Shown here piece by piece: positions 1 through 10,385 of a stretch of 64,000 bases of DNA (positions within the stretch are counted from its first letter, which is position 1; each line of letters starts with the position of its first letter). The notes under the pieces were generated by a model. That model was given only the letters and a program-made list of their open reading frames with translations, searched no databases and was not told where the DNA came from. The position numbers and the translations under genes were made by a program. This DNA comes from TMP-24 sp041397305 (GTDB lineage Bacteria; Pseudomonadota; Alphaproteobacteria; Rhodobacterales; Rhodobacteraceae). Location of the stretch: the NCBI GenBank assembly GCA_041397305.1, contig JAWKWX010000003.1, forward strand, positions 124,001 through 188,000, given 5' to 3'.

Positions 1-1
1 G

Positions 2-691
2 ACGCTCGACGAACAGCCGCTGCCCCTGCCCGAAACGCTTGCCTTCTGGCGGGCGGCGGGGATGGACGACGCGCTTCTCGCCCGACGGGCGGGCGAGCGG
101 CCTTTCAACTTCGCCGATGTGGTCGAGCCGCTGCCCCTGGGCTTCACCCGGATCGCCGAGGGCGACCTCATCACCATGGGCGGGCGGAACTGGCGGGTCA
201 GGATCGGCAACGGCCACGCGCCCGAACAGGCGACCTTCTGGTCGGAGGAGGGCGAGATCGTGATCGGCGGCGACCAGCTTCTGCCCGGCATCTCGCCCAA
301 CCTCGGCGTCTATGCGACCGAACCCCTGGCCGACCCGGTCGCCGACTGGCTGGAGAGCTGCCGTGCCTTCCTGCCCCATGCCACCGACCGCCAACTGGTT
401 CTGCCCGGCCACAAGCTGCCCTTCCGGGGCCTGCCCTTCCGCCTGACCCAGATGATCGACAATCACGAGGGCGCACTTGCGCGGCTTCTTGCCCATCTCG
501 ACCGGCCGCGCACGGCGGTCGATTGCTTCGCCCCCCTCTACAAGCGCGAGATCGGCGAGGGCGAATATGGGCTGGCGCTGGTCGAGGCGGTTGCGCATCT
601 CAATCATCTGTGGAAGGCAGGGCAGGTGACAAGGATGCGCGATGAGGGAGGCGTGGACCGATGGCAGGCCGCACAAAACCCGGCGAGATGA
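2..691 (+). CDS. MBL-fold metallo-hydrolase, C-terminal part
   Basis: The gene enters from the left edge, so its start and the HxHxDH metal motif lie outside the window. What remains shows later metallo-beta-lactamase-fold features: a GHAPE segment (metal-ligand His region), GGDQLLPG (bridging Asp region) and VLPGHKLPF (last His), followed by a helical tail like that of LACTB2/glyoxalase-type hydrolases. It is a soluble hydrolase, probably of thioesters or lactones; the substrate cannot be told. The 3' end overlaps the possible start of the next gene by about 30 bases, suggesting co-transcription. Confidence 0.85.
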   Translation, partial: TLDEQPLPLPETLAFWRAAGMDDALLARRAGERPFNFADVVEPLPLGFTRIAEGDLITMGGRNWRVRIGNGHAPEQATFWSEEGEIVIGGDQLLPGISPNLGVYATEPLADPVADWLESCRAFLPHATDRQLVLPGHKLPFRGLPFRLTQMIDNHEGALARLLAHLDRPRTAVDCFAPLYKREIGEGEYGLALVEAVAHLNHLWKAGQVTRMRDEGGVDRWQAAQNPAR

Positions 692-1221
692 GGCCCCGCG
701 ACATGGCCGACACGATCATGACCTCGGCCGAGGCGATGGAGGCCTCCGCCCTGCCCCGCGCCCGCGTGGCACCCGCCTGCGATGATCTGCCGCCGACGGC
801 AGAGATGCTGCCCCTGCCCGCCGGAATCACCGGAGAGCCGGTCGAGGACAAGAGCCCCGCGCAATGGGCCTATGAACGGCTGATTCTCTATATCAAGAAT
901 TTCGAGGACCGGCTGGATGATACCCATGAGGTGGCGATGGGTTTCGCTGGCAGCGAAACCGGCGTGATGCGGATCGAGGGGATCGGCTATTTCGCGCCCG
1001 ATATCGTCACCTTCTATGGTCGCGACGAAGAAGAGAACCGCACCCAGCTGATCCAGCATGTGACCCAGCTCAACGTGATGCTGCGCGCCATGCCCAGGGC
1101 GCCCGAGATCGAGGAGCCGCGCCGCATAGGCTTCCGCCTCGCCTCCGAGCTGGGGCCGAAGAAGAAGACCGAAAAGACAAAGGCAGCCAAAGGTTCGCAA
1201 GCGCGCGCGACGGACCCGTGA
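661..1221 (+). CDS. DUF6173 family protein
   Basis: A 186-residue soluble protein with a variable N-terminus and a conserved core (SPAQWAYERL, LYIKNFE, EVAMGFAGSE, IEGIGYF, QLIQHVTQLNVML) that I recognise from a family of unknown function common in Rhodobacteraceae. The C-terminus is lysine-rich (KKKTEKTKAAK). Starts at 661, 688 or 703 are all possible. The 661 start has a GAGG about 9 bases upstream but overlaps the preceding hydrolase gene; 703 (MADTIMTS) has GATGAGG upstream. No catalytic motif is visible, so no function is assigned. Confidence 0.75.
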   Translation: MAGRTKPGEMRPRDMADTIMTSAEAMEASALPRARVAPACDDLPPTAEMLPLPAGITGEPVEDKSPAQWAYERLILYIKNFEDRLDDTHEVAMGFAGSETGVMRIEGIGYFAPDIVTFYGRDEEENRTQLIQHVTQLNVMLRAMPRAPEIEEPRRIGFRLASELGPKKKTEKTKAAKGSQARATDP

Positions 1222-1275
1222 CAGCGCGGACGGAATAGGCTAAATCCACCGCGACCAACGGAAGGGACAAGGATC

Positions 1276-1410
1276 ATGGCAGAGCACAAGCCCGGCAGCA
1301 TGAACATCAAGGCGCAGGAACAGACCTTCGCGGGGTTCGTGACCTTCACCAAATGGTCGGCGGTCGTGATTATCGGCGTCCTGATCTTCATGGCGCTCGT
1401 GAACGCCTGA
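1276..1410 (+). CDS. aa3-type cytochrome c oxidase subunit IV
   Basis: A 44-residue protein starting MAEHKPGSMNIKAQEQTF, with one membrane helix (roughly residues 25-42) and a final NA. Length, the EQTFxGF motif and the single C-terminal helix match the small bacterial subunit IV of aa3-type oxidases (PF07835 family), which sits against the catalytic core in the inner membrane. An AGGGACAAGGA stretch precedes the ATG. The gene is too short for many gene finders. The other oxidase subunits are not in this window. Confidence 0.85.
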   Translation: MAEHKPGSMNIKAQEQTFAGFVTFTKWSAVVIIGVLIFMALVNA

Positions 1411-1435
1411 CATTCAGCCGGATTCAATTGATCTG

Positions 1436-2038
1436 ATGCGCCGAATTCTCCTGCTTCTGATTCTGCCGCTCTTCCTTGCCAATTGCGCGGAACCCGTCTG
1501 GGCGCCTGACGAAGCCGTCGCAAGGGCACGCTACGTCTCGCCCGAACCGCCGTCGATCACGTTGTTTACCGTGGTGCGCACGCTGGGCGGCGAGGGCGCG
1601 CATTCGGGCCTGATGATCAATGGCAGCCAGCGGGTGATCTTCGATCCGGCAGGCACCTGGACCAATCCGGCGGCGCCGGAGCGCAACGACCTGCATTACG
1701 GCATCACGCCGCGCATGGAACAGTTCTACATCGATTATCACGCGCGCGAGACCTATTACGTCGTCAAGCAAACGGTGCAGGTCAGCCCCGAGGTCGCGGA
1801 ACTGGCGATCCGCCGGGCCGAAGGCAACGGCGCGGTCGGCAAGGCGCTGTGCGGCACGTCGATCAGCGCGATCCTGAGAGACCTGCCGGGCTTCGAATCG
1901 GTGCGCCGCAGCTATTTCCCCGGCAAGATCATGAAGAGCTTCGGCGAACTGCCGGGCGTGGTGACACTGAAGTACACCGATGACAGCCCGAACGACAACA
2001 AACCGCTTCTGGTCGAACAGCTGGTCGCGACCCGGTAG
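1436..2038 (+). CDS. conserved hypothetical lipoprotein
   Basis: A 200-residue protein with a classic lipoprotein signal: MRR, a hydrophobic stretch, then the lipobox LANC with Cys at residue 17. It is therefore probably anchored to a membrane on the periplasmic side. The mature part has no motif I recognise. A segment with GEGAHSGLMINGSQRVIFDPAG and a CGTSI motif near residue 142 could fit an NlpC/P60-like papain fold, but that is a guess. It lies alone between the oxidase subunit and mobA. Confidence 0.7.
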   Translation: MRRILLLLILPLFLANCAEPVWAPDEAVARARYVSPEPPSITLFTVVRTLGGEGAHSGLMINGSQRVIFDPAGTWTNPAAPERNDLHYGITPRMEQFYIDYHARETYYVVKQTVQVSPEVAELAIRRAEGNGAVGKALCGTSISAILRDLPGFESVRRSYFPGKIMKSFGELPGVVTLKYTDDSPNDNKPLLVEQLVATR

Positions 2039-2074
2039 GCAATTCGGATCGGACGGCGCGGAAGGGCGGCATGA

Positions 2075-2659
2075 ATGCGCATCTTCGGCCTCATACTCGC
2101 GGGCGGCGCCGGACGGCGGATGGGCGGCGCCGACAAGGCGCTTGTGCCATTTGGCGCGGGCACGCTTCTGTCGAATGCCGTGGAACGGTTCGAGCCTCAG
2201 GTCGAAATGCTGGCCCTTTCGGCCAATGGCGATCCCGCGCGGTTCGACACCTATGACCTGCCGGTCCTGCCCGACACGGGCGGGGGTGGCGCCGGGCCGA
2301 TGGCCGGGCTGCTCGCCGGCCTGACCTGGGCCGGGGCGGCAGGCGCCACCCATCTCGCGACGATGGCGGTCGACACGCCCTTCATCCCCGGCGATCTGGT
2401 GGCGCGGCTGATGCTGGCGGGCGGTGGCGGCCCCGCCATCGCCGAAAGCGCGGGGCGCGCCCATCCGACGGCCGGTCTCTGGCCCGCGGCGCTTCGCGCG
2501 CCGCTGGAGGCGGCGCTTGGCCGCGCGGAAAGGCGCCTCGGCCTTTGGGCGGAACATGTCGGCGCCGTACGCGCCGCCTTCGCCGCGACCTCGCCCGATC
2601 CGTTCATGAATGTGAACACCCGCGAAGACCTGGCCGCCGCCGCCCGGCACCTCAGCTAG
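2075..2659 (+). CDS. mobA: Molybdenum cofactor guanylyltransferase MobA
   Basis: This cytoplasmic enzyme transfers GMP from GTP to Mo-molybdopterin, forming the bis-MGD cofactor of DMSO-reductase-type enzymes. The 194-residue protein starts MRIFGLILAGGAGRRMGG with the nucleotide-binding LAGGxGRRMGGxDK signature at residues 7-20. It also has LPVLPD and GPMAGLL, VDTPF (metal site) and FMNVNTxEDL near the end. Length is normal for MobA. The ATG at 2075 was preferred to 2071 because it gives the standard family N-terminus. It converges with the next gene, 9 bases apart. Confidence 0.93.
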   Translation: MRIFGLILAGGAGRRMGGADKALVPFGAGTLLSNAVERFEPQVEMLALSANGDPARFDTYDLPVLPDTGGGGAGPMAGLLAGLTWAGAAGATHLATMAVDTPFIPGDLVARLMLAGGGGPAIAESAGRAHPTAGLWPAALRAPLEAALGRAERRLGLWAEHVGAVRAAFAATSPDPFMNVNTREDLAAAARHLS

Positions 2660-2668
2660 GTCGCCGCC

Positions 2669-3700
2669 TCAGTCGAACGTGCCGGTGACCCGACCGAGAA
2701 GCATGAAGGCGCGCGCGGTGCGGGTGTCGGACAGCGCCACAAGGTCCTGATCGCTGGCGTTCTTCTCGAAATCGGCGATCGTCTTGTCGAACTGCCGCAG
2801 GAAATGGTGCGCCGTATCGCGGAAGACCGTGTCCTGCCGCATCCGCCCGGCGGTGAGGGCAAGGCTCGACCGGTCGCGCACCCCGCCCAGCGCGGCGATG
2901 GTCTTGCCGCGCTCGCCTTGCGCGAAACGCCGCCAGAGGTCGGGCTTGGCGCGGTCGGCCTTGATGTCGTCCATATAGATCCCATCCTGCCCGAGCAGGG
3001 TCAGGATATCCTGCGCGGCGCGGATCAGCTTGGCGAGGTTGCGATCCTCGAGCGCGCGGCGCAGCGCGCGGATTCCTTCGCGGTCGTCCTGGCTTTCGGG
3101 GAAATTCAGCGCCCGGACGAAATCCTGCACCGAAACCGGCGCGGGATTGTCCTCGCCGGGTGACCCGAGCGCCAGCGTCGGCTGCTCCTCTTCGGGATGG
3201 GCGGGGCGGGCCGGAACCAGCGCCGCCTTGCGGTCTGCCGACGGCTCGGTCGCCTCGGCGTCGCGCCGCGAGGTGAAGGTGGCAAGCGCGGTCTCTGCCA
3301 GACGGGCGGCCTGCGCGATCTCTTCCAGCCTCTTTTCGACCGAGGGACGCGGTGCCATCGACTGCTGGACAAGCGTGGTGCGCAGGATGTCGAGCGTCGC
3401 CTGCAGCCTTTGGGTTTCGGTCCTGAGCGTGCTGGTCGCCCGTGCGGTGGCGGCGGCCATCCAGATCAGCGCGACGGGCAGGACGATGGCCAGAAGCACC
3501 ATCAGCGTGCTGAACCTTCCCGCCGCCCCCTCGCCGCTCGAAAAGAGAAAGAAGAGCCCGACAAGGCCGAGCCAGACCGCCGTAACCGCTGCGGCGATCA
3601 TGTCGGCGGGCGCGAAACGGCGCTCTGCCGGGGGCGGCTGCATGCGCCCGAGGTCCAGCCCCTGCGGGCCGGCGCGATCGTTGGTCTGATCGGACATCAA
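2669..3700 (-). CDS. conserved hypothetical membrane protein with coiled coil
   Basis: A 343-residue protein with two predicted membrane helices (about residues 33-53 and 64-87), a hydrophilic coiled-coil-like stretch after them (about 90-145, rich in RLxxxLxxL and EEIAQAARLAETAL), a proline/charge-rich linker and a helical C-terminal domain (from about 190). The pattern resembles uncharacterised proteins conserved next to greA or mobA in Rhodobacterales. No enzymatic motif is visible. The N-terminus is probably cytoplasmic, with a short hairpin in the inner membrane. Confidence 0.65.
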   Translation of the reverse strand: MMSDQTNDRAGPQGLDLGRMQPPPAERRFAPADMIAAAVTAVWLGLVGLFFLFSSGEGAAGRFSTLMVLLAIVLPVALIWMAAATARATSTLRTETQRLQATLDILRTTLVQQSMAPRPSVEKRLEEIAQAARLAETALATFTSRRDAEATEPSADRKAALVPARPAHPEEEQPTLALGSPGEDNPAPVSVQDFVRALNFPESQDDREGIRALRRALEDRNLAKLIRAAQDILTLLGQDGIYMDDIKADRAKPDLWRRFAQGERGKTIAALGGVRDRSSLALTAGRMRQDTVFRDTAHHFLRQFDKTIADFEKNASDQDLVALSDTRTARAFMLLGRVTGTFD

Positions 3701-3715
3701 CGCCTCCTTGAGCGA

Positions 3716-4186
3716 TCAGATATACTGGATGCTCAGGATTTCGTAGCTTTTTTCGCCGCCGGGCGTCCGCACTTCGGCCGTATCGCCCACATCCTTGCCG
3801 ATCAGCGAGCGGGCAAGCGGCGATTTGATGTTCAGAAGGCCGCGTTCGATGTCGGCCTCGGCCTCGCCCACGATCTGATAGGTCTTTTCCTCGTCGCTGT
3901 CCTCGTCGACGACGGTCACGGTCGCGCCGAACTTGACCGAACCCGAAAGCTTCGACGGGTCGATCACCTCGGCGAGCGACAGAAGCGACTCCAGCTCCTT
4001 GATCCGGCCCTCGACAAAGCTCTGACGTTCGCGCGCAGCGTGATATTCGGCATTTTCCGACAGGTCGCCATGTTCGCGCGCCTCGGCAATGGCGCGGATC
4101 ACGGCGGGGCGTTCCACCGACTTCAGGGCCTTCAACTCTTCATCGAGCGCGCCATACCCGGCACGCGTCATCGGGATCTTTTCCAT
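3716..4186 (-). CDS. greA: Transcription elongation factor GreA
   Basis: GreA binds backtracked RNA polymerase and stimulates cleavage of the nascent RNA. The start MEKIPMT gives 156 residues, the usual GreA length; a longer frame to 4249 adds 21 residues without homology. Visible are the N-terminal coiled coil with the acidic tip (ARERQSFVEGRIKELE), the motif HGDLSENAEYHAA (residues 40-52), and the C-terminal FKBP-like domain with NIKSPLARSLIGK. It is transcribed away from the PAP2-type gene. Confidence 0.95.
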   Translation of the reverse strand: MEKIPMTRAGYGALDEELKALKSVERPAVIRAIAEAREHGDLSENAEYHAARERQSFVEGRIKELESLLSLAEVIDPSKLSGSVKFGATVTVVDEDSDEEKTYQIVGEAEADIERGLLNIKSPLARSLIGKDVGDTAEVRTPGGEKSYEILSIQYI

Positions 4187-4312
4187 CAAGGATCGGTCCT
4201 GCCTTTTGGCATTCTTGCAACATCGTCTGTAAACTCGGGATGCACTCAAGATGTCAATAGCGGGCGAAATCTGATTGCCCTACTTTGGCTCGAGGGTGGG
4301 CGAGCAGATCAA

Positions 4313-5323
4313 ATGACCACCAGAACCTATTTTGTCTTCTCGATTTTCTATGCGGTCTTCGCGCTCGCGCTGTCCGGTATGCTGCTGGATGACTGGAGCA
4401 AGCTGTTGCCCGGCGCCACGATGGCGTTCGAGGCGAATATCTCGCTTGTGATCCGCTTGCTGGCGGTCTTCTTTCCCTGTCTGCTGCTTGGCGTCATCCG
4501 CACCGCCAGGGCGGGAAGGCGCGGGGAACTGATGCGTCTCTTCGCGGCGCTTGCCGGTTGCGTGGCCCTGCAGGTCGGGTTCTTGTGCGTCAAGTCGCTG
4601 ATCCCGGCTATCGTCCCGTATTATGCGGATCCGCTGCTTGCCAGGCTCGGGCGTTGGCTTCATTTCGGACAGGACGCATGGATGATCGCCCATTCGGTTC
4701 CGGGCGGGGCATTCTTTTCCAGCCTGCAACTGGTCTATGTCGATTTCTGGCTGCTTCCGGCACTGTTTCTTCCCGTGGTCCTGGTCGTGTTCGATTCCGA
4801 CGAAGGCCGGGTGCGCCGGTTCACGCTGATGTTTGTCCTGTGCTGGATCGGGCTTGGCAATGTCGCCGCCATCCTGGGATCGTCGGTCGGTCCGGTCTTT
4901 TATGACAGCATCTACGGCAGCGACCGCTTCGCGCAACTGAACGTCGCCCTGAAGGAAAGCGGCATCATCGGTGGCATCGTCGGCCAACAACAGGATTTCC
5001 TGCTCAACAGCTATCGTTCGGGCAACTTCCTGATCGGCTCGGGTATTTCCGCCTTTCCGTCCCTGCACGTCGCGATGGCCACGCTTTTCGCGCTCTATCT
5101 TGTCGACCGAAGCCGGAAGCTCATGCCGCTGAGCGCGGGCTATGTGATCCTTGTGCTCTTCATGTCGGTCTACACGGGCTATCATTATGCGATCGACGGA
5201 TATTTCTCGATTCTGGCTGTTTTCCTCATGCATTTCGCACTTCGACGCTTGCGGTTTGCCGCGAAAGAAAATTACGTTTTGAGTGATTGTCAGGCGGCAA
5301 ACGGTAGTCTAGAGCGTCTCTGA
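4313..5323 (+). CDS. PAP2 superfamily / inositolphosphotransferase-like membrane protein
   Basis: A 336-residue polytopic membrane protein with about seven hydrophobic segments. Near the C-terminus it carries a PAP2-type phosphatase signature: FPSLHVAMA (around residue 248) followed by YTGYHYAIDGY about 38 residues later, giving the conserved His and His/Asp of the C-terminal PAP2 motifs. This variant is typical of the PAP2_3 group (aureobasidin-resistance/inositol phosphorylceramide synthase-like), which transfers or removes phosphate head groups of lipids. The ATG at 4313 lies just after the greA promoter region; an open frame extends upstream through the antisense of greA but has no coding character. 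Confidence 0.8.
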   Translation: MTTRTYFVFSIFYAVFALALSGMLLDDWSKLLPGATMAFEANISLVIRLLAVFFPCLLLGVIRTARAGRRGELMRLFAALAGCVALQVGFLCVKSLIPAIVPYYADPLLARLGRWLHFGQDAWMIAHSVPGGAFFSSLQLVYVDFWLLPALFLPVVLVVFDSDEGRVRRFTLMFVLCWIGLGNVAAILGSSVGPVFYDSIYGSDRFAQLNVALKESGIIGGIVGQQQDFLLNSYRSGNFLIGSGISAFPSLHVAMATLFALYLVDRSRKLMPLSAGYVILVLFMSVYTGYHYAIDGYFSILAVFLMHFALRRLRFAAKENYVLSDCQAANGSLERL

Positions 5324-5363
5324 CTCGAATTTCCGGTCCGAAAGCCGCTGGGAGATGGACGCT

Positions 5364-7013
<1,650 letters not shown>

Positions 7014-7137
7014 CCGGCCTCCGGTGCGCAACCTTCCGCGCGCGCCGGCCCCGGATCGCGAAAAGGTGCGGGATACCCGCATTGCCTTGGGCGACGCGGC
7101 GCACTAGGCTTCCTCGGCCTGAATGAGGGAGTTGACC

Positions 7138-8856
7138 TTGCGTCTCTTGCGTTCCGTTTCGTTGATCGCCCTGCTTGCCGCCGGTGCCACCGCCGCGCTG
7201 GCCGACGGGGGCGCGGGTCCTTACCTTGCTGGCCGGGTGGCAAGCATCCACGCCGATTACAAGGCAGCGGCGGCCTATTTCACCCAGGCGCTCGTCAGTG
7301 ACCCGACCAACGCGGAACTGCAGGAAAATGCGCTTCTCGCACAGCTCGCGATCGGGGCATTCGACAAGGGGCAGCCCATGGCCGAGGCGCTTGACCGTGG
7401 CGGAGTCAAAAGCCCGATCGCCGATATGGCGATCCTTGCGACCAAGGTTCGGGCGGGCGACTTTCAGGGCGTGATCGCGGCGCTTGACGCGGGCAAAAGC
7501 TCCGGCCCGCTGGTCGACGGGTTCCTGCGGGCCTGGTCGGTCCTCGGCAATGGGCAGATGTCGGATGCGCTTGCCGCCTTCGACGGGCTGGTGAAGCAGC
7601 CGCAGATCAAGTCGCTGGCGCTATACAACAAGGCGCTGGCGCTGGCGTCGGTCGGTGATTTCGAAGGGGCGGACAAGATCCTTTCCGGCGCCGAGGCCGG
7701 GCCGATCAATGCCACGCGCCGCTCGGTCGTGGCGCATGCGCAGGTCCTGAGCCAGCTCGAGCGCGACAAGGATGCGCTGGAGCTGATCGACAAGATTTTC
7801 GGGGCGGACACCACCGATCCGGTGATCGCGCCCCTTCGCGCCGATCTGGCGGCGGGCAAATCGGTGCCGTTCGATCTCATCCGCTCGCCGATTGACGGGC
7901 TCGCGGAAGTCTATTTCGCTGTCGCCTCGGCGCTTGGCAACGATCTGCGTCCCGGCGACATCTCGTCGGAAATCGACGTGCTGCTCTTCGCCCGCACCGC
8001 GCTGCATCTGCGCCCCGATCTGAGCGAGGCGGCGCTCGTCGCGGCCGACATGCTCGAGCGGCAGGAACAGCACGAGCTGGCCATCGAGGTCTACCAGGGG
8101 ATCGACCCGGCGAGTCCCGATCATCTGGCGGCCGAGTTGGGTCGGTCGGAGGCGCTTCTGGCCGAAGGCAAGACCGATGCTGCGATCGAGGTTCTGCAAC
8201 AGCTGTCGCGCGCTGCGCCCGACCGGATCGCGATCTGGGCCTCGCTCGGCGATGTGCTGCGCCGCAACGAACGCTTCAGCGAAGGGGCGGAGGCCTACGA
8301 CCGGGCTCTGGCGCTGGTCGAGGGCGACGCCAGGGATTTCTGGGGCCTCTATTACGCCCGCGGCATCTGCCAGGAACGGCTGGACAAGTGGGACGCGGCC
8401 GAGGCGGATTTCCGCAAGGCGCTCGACCTCAGCCCCGATCAGCCCTCTGTCCTCAACTATCTTGGCTATTCGCTGCTGGAAAAGAAGGTGAAGCTCGACG
8501 AGGCGCTCGCGATGATCGAAAGGGCCGCGAAAGCCCGGCCCGACGACGGCGCGATCAGCGACAGCCTCGGCTGGGCCTTCTACCGGCTTGGCCGCTACGC
8601 CGATGCCGAGGCTGAGATGGAACGCGCTATCCATCTCATGCCGGTCGATCCGGTTGTGAACGATCATCTGGGCGATGTCTACTGGGCGGTCGGGCGCAAG
8701 CGCGAAGCAGAGTTCCAGTGGAAACGCGCGCTGTCCTTCAAGCCCGACACCGAGGACGAGGCAAAGCGCATCCGCCGCAAGCTGGAGGTCGGGCTGGATC
8801 TGGTACTGAAGGAAGAGGGGTCCGATCCGCTCGCCGTCACCAAGAATGGCAATTGA
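7138..8856 (+). CDS. Periplasmic tetratricopeptide repeat protein
   Basis: A protein of about 572 residues with an N-terminal signal peptide (SLIALLAAGATAALA, cleavage after ALA), then multiple TPR helices. Clear C-terminal repeats contain LGDVLRRNERFSEGAEAYDRAL, YYARGICQERLDKWDAAEADFRKAL and LGWAFYRLGRYADAEAEMERAI. It is probably a periplasmic scaffold or outer-membrane-associated assembly protein. The TTG at 7138 has TGAGGGAG six bases upstream; an ATG at 7123 (adding MRELT) has no ribosome site, so TTG is preferred. It overlaps ispE by 11 bases, suggesting coupling. Confidence 0.85.
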   Translation: MRLLRSVSLIALLAAGATAALADGGAGPYLAGRVASIHADYKAAAAYFTQALVSDPTNAELQENALLAQLAIGAFDKGQPMAEALDRGGVKSPIADMAILATKVRAGDFQGVIAALDAGKSSGPLVDGFLRAWSVLGNGQMSDALAAFDGLVKQPQIKSLALYNKALALASVGDFEGADKILSGAEAGPINATRRSVVAHAQVLSQLERDKDALELIDKIFGADTTDPVIAPLRADLAAGKSVPFDLIRSPIDGLAEVYFAVASALGNDLRPGDISSEIDVLLFARTALHLRPDLSEAALVAADMLERQEQHELAIEVYQGIDPASPDHLAAELGRSEALLAEGKTDAAIEVLQQLSRAAPDRIAIWASLGDVLRRNERFSEGAEAYDRALALVEGDARDFWGLYYARGICQERLDKWDAAEADFRKALDLSPDQPSVLNYLGYSLLEKKVKLDEALAMIERAAKARPDDGAISDSLGWAFYRLGRYADAEAEMERAIHLMPVDPVVNDHLGDVYWAVGRKREAEFQWKRALSFKPDTEDEAKRIRRKLEVGLDLVLKEEGSDPLAVTKNGN

Positions 8857-9682
8857 GAGCTTCGCGCCCGCCAAGATCAACCTGACGCTTCACGTCACCG
8901 GACGGCGGGCGGACGGCTATCACCTGCTCGACAGCCTTGTCGTGTTCGCGGATCTGGGCGACCGGATCTGCGCCGAGGCGGCGGATGATCTGTCGCTTGA
9001 AGTTACCGGGCCGATGGCGGCCGGGCTGACGGCAGGACCGGACAATCTGGTGGTCAGGGCGGCGCGGTTGATGGGCGTGCGGGGCGCGCGGCTGGTCCTG
9101 GAAAAGCATCTGCCGCTCGCCTCCGGCATTGGCGGGGGCTCGTCGGACGCGGCGGCGGCCCTCAGGGCGCTGGCGCAACTGACCGGCCAGCCGCTGCCGG
9201 AGGCAAGGGCCACCGTGGCGCTTGGCGCCGATGTGCCGGTCTGCCTCGACCCGCGCCCGCAGCGCATGAGGGGGGTGGGAGAGCGGCTTGAGCCTGTGGC
9301 GGGATTGCCGCCTTTCTGGATGGTCCTGGCCAATCCCGGCGTCGATGTCCCGACACCGGCGGTTTTCCGTGACCTCGACCGCCGCGATGGGGCGCCGATG
9401 GCCGACCCCCTGCCCGCTTGCCGCGACCTTGCGGCGCTGGCCGCCTTTCTCTCCGGCCAGCGCAATGACCTCGAAACGCCCGCGCGCCGGATCGCGCCGG
9501 TGATCGGACAGGTCCTGTCGGCGCTGGCGTCGGCGCCGGGCTGCCGTCTGGCGCGCATGTCGGGATCGGGCGCGACCTGTTTCGGGTTGTTCGCCGATGC
9601 GGCGCAGGCCGATGCCGCCCGCGCGCATATTGCGGCGCTGGAACCGGGCTGGTGGGTCAGGTCCGCACCCGCGCTGGTCTGA
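8846..9682 (+). CDS. ispE: 4-diphosphocytidyl-2-C-methyl-D-erythritol kinase
   Basis: IspE phosphorylates CDP-methylerythritol in the MEP pathway for isoprenoid (quinone, carotenoid, bacteriochlorophyll) precursors. The 278-residue GHMP kinase starts MAIESFAPAKINLTLHVTGRRADGYH, the standard IspE N-terminus. It has the ATP loop LPLASGIGGGSSDAAAAL near residues 91-108 and the C-terminal MSGSGATCFGLF motif. The start lies inside the end of the TPR gene. It converges on the gamma-glutamylcyclotransferase gene, 7 bases apart. Confidence 0.95.
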   Translation: MAIESFAPAKINLTLHVTGRRADGYHLLDSLVVFADLGDRICAEAADDLSLEVTGPMAAGLTAGPDNLVVRAARLMGVRGARLVLEKHLPLASGIGGGSSDAAAALRALAQLTGQPLPEARATVALGADVPVCLDPRPQRMRGVGERLEPVAGLPPFWMVLANPGVDVPTPAVFRDLDRRDGAPMADPLPACRDLAALAAFLSGQRNDLETPARRIAPVIGQVLSALASAPGCRLARMSGSGATCFGLFADAAQADAARAHIAALEPGWWVRSAPALV

Positions 9683-9689
9683 GCGAAGG

Positions 9690-10262
9690 TCAGAGGCCGC
9701 GGCGCTTCAACCCCAGGGCCTCGGCATGATCGTCCACCAGCTTGCGCTCACGCGCGGCAAGCGCCTGGTGGCGCGGATAGACAGGCTGCGCGCGATCGTC
9801 GATCAATGATGTCCAGCCAACGGTGGTGGCAAAGAACCGCGCGACGCCCTCCGGCCCGAATTCGCGGAAAAACCCCTGGACCACCGCGTCGAGATAAGAC
9901 AGCAGGACCGGATGTGTGGCGCCCGGATCCCCATGCGCTGGATCGACCGCATATATCTCGACCCGTTCCGCCCAGACCGGCGCCGGTGCCAGACAATCCG
10001 CGGACAGGAGGTGGCGGCGGTAAGCCGCCTCGCGCCGGTCGAGCGCCGCCCAGTCGCCCGAAGCAACTGCCGCGACCAGCCCGTCGATGGCCGCGCCCGG
10101 GGCAGCTTCGACCGACAGGAAGGCATGGGGGCGCAGCCGGGTCTGCCGCCAGACCCGGCGCCAGCCATCGAGGCGCGCAGGCGCGCCCGGCACATGATCG
10201 TGCGTCGCGCGATTGACGAGCGAGCCATAGCCGAAGAAGGCAGGAAGACGGTCTTGGTCCAT
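9690..10262 (-). CDS. Gamma-glutamylcyclotransferase family protein
   Basis: A 190-residue soluble protein with the cyclotransferase-fold signature FFGYGSLVNRATH at residues 9-21, WRRVWRQTR, and a central acidic ERVEIYAV / YLDAVVQGF region. Relatives release 5-oxoproline from gamma-glutamyl peptides, some with glutathione as substrate (ChaC type). The putative catalytic glutamate cannot be placed with certainty. It is transcribed away from the glycine riboswitch, so the 375 bases between it and gcvT hold a divergent promoter region. Confidence 0.8.
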   Translation of the reverse strand: MDQDRLPAFFGYGSLVNRATHDHVPGAPARLDGWRRVWRQTRLRPHAFLSVEAAPGAAIDGLVAAVASGDWAALDRREAAYRRHLLSADCLAPAPVWAERVEIYAVDPAHGDPGATHPVLLSYLDAVVQGFFREFGPEGVARFFATTVGWTSLIDDRAQPVYPRHQALAARERKLVDDHAEALGLKRRGL

Positions 10263-10325
10263 GGTGGAGTGATCGCCCGTCCGGTTACTCGGGGCAAGCC
10301 CTGCGTCGCACTGGACAACTGAAGT

Positions 10326-10344
10326 GTCGCATACAGTCGCATAC
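10326..10344 (+). repeat. 9-bp direct repeat upstream of gcv operon
   Basis: GTCGCATAC occurs twice, at 10326-10334 and 10336-10344, so the repeats are one helical turn apart. They lie just before the suggested -35 element of the gcv transcript, a position that suits an activator. I do not recognise the protein that might bind. Confidence 0.4.
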
Positions 10345-10347
10345 CTC

Positions 10348-10376
10348 TTGCCAATCGGCCCCTTTGTCGGCTAACG
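10348..10376 (+). promoter_or_regulatory. Candidate sigma-70 promoter of gcvTHP
   Basis: TTGCCA at 10348-10353 and CTAACG at 10371-10376 are separated by 17 bases, and a start about 7 bases later (near 10383) would place the whole riboswitch at the 5' end of the transcript. The -10 box is weak, as is usual in high-GC alphaproteobacteria. Confidence 0.35.
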
Positions 10377-10385
10377 AGACCGCGT

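Noticed and set aside
3197..4312. A 708-codon frame that extends the PAP2-type gene far upstream
   Set aside because: The added part is antisense to the coiled-coil membrane protein and greA, which have clear homology; it has no ribosome site or family match.
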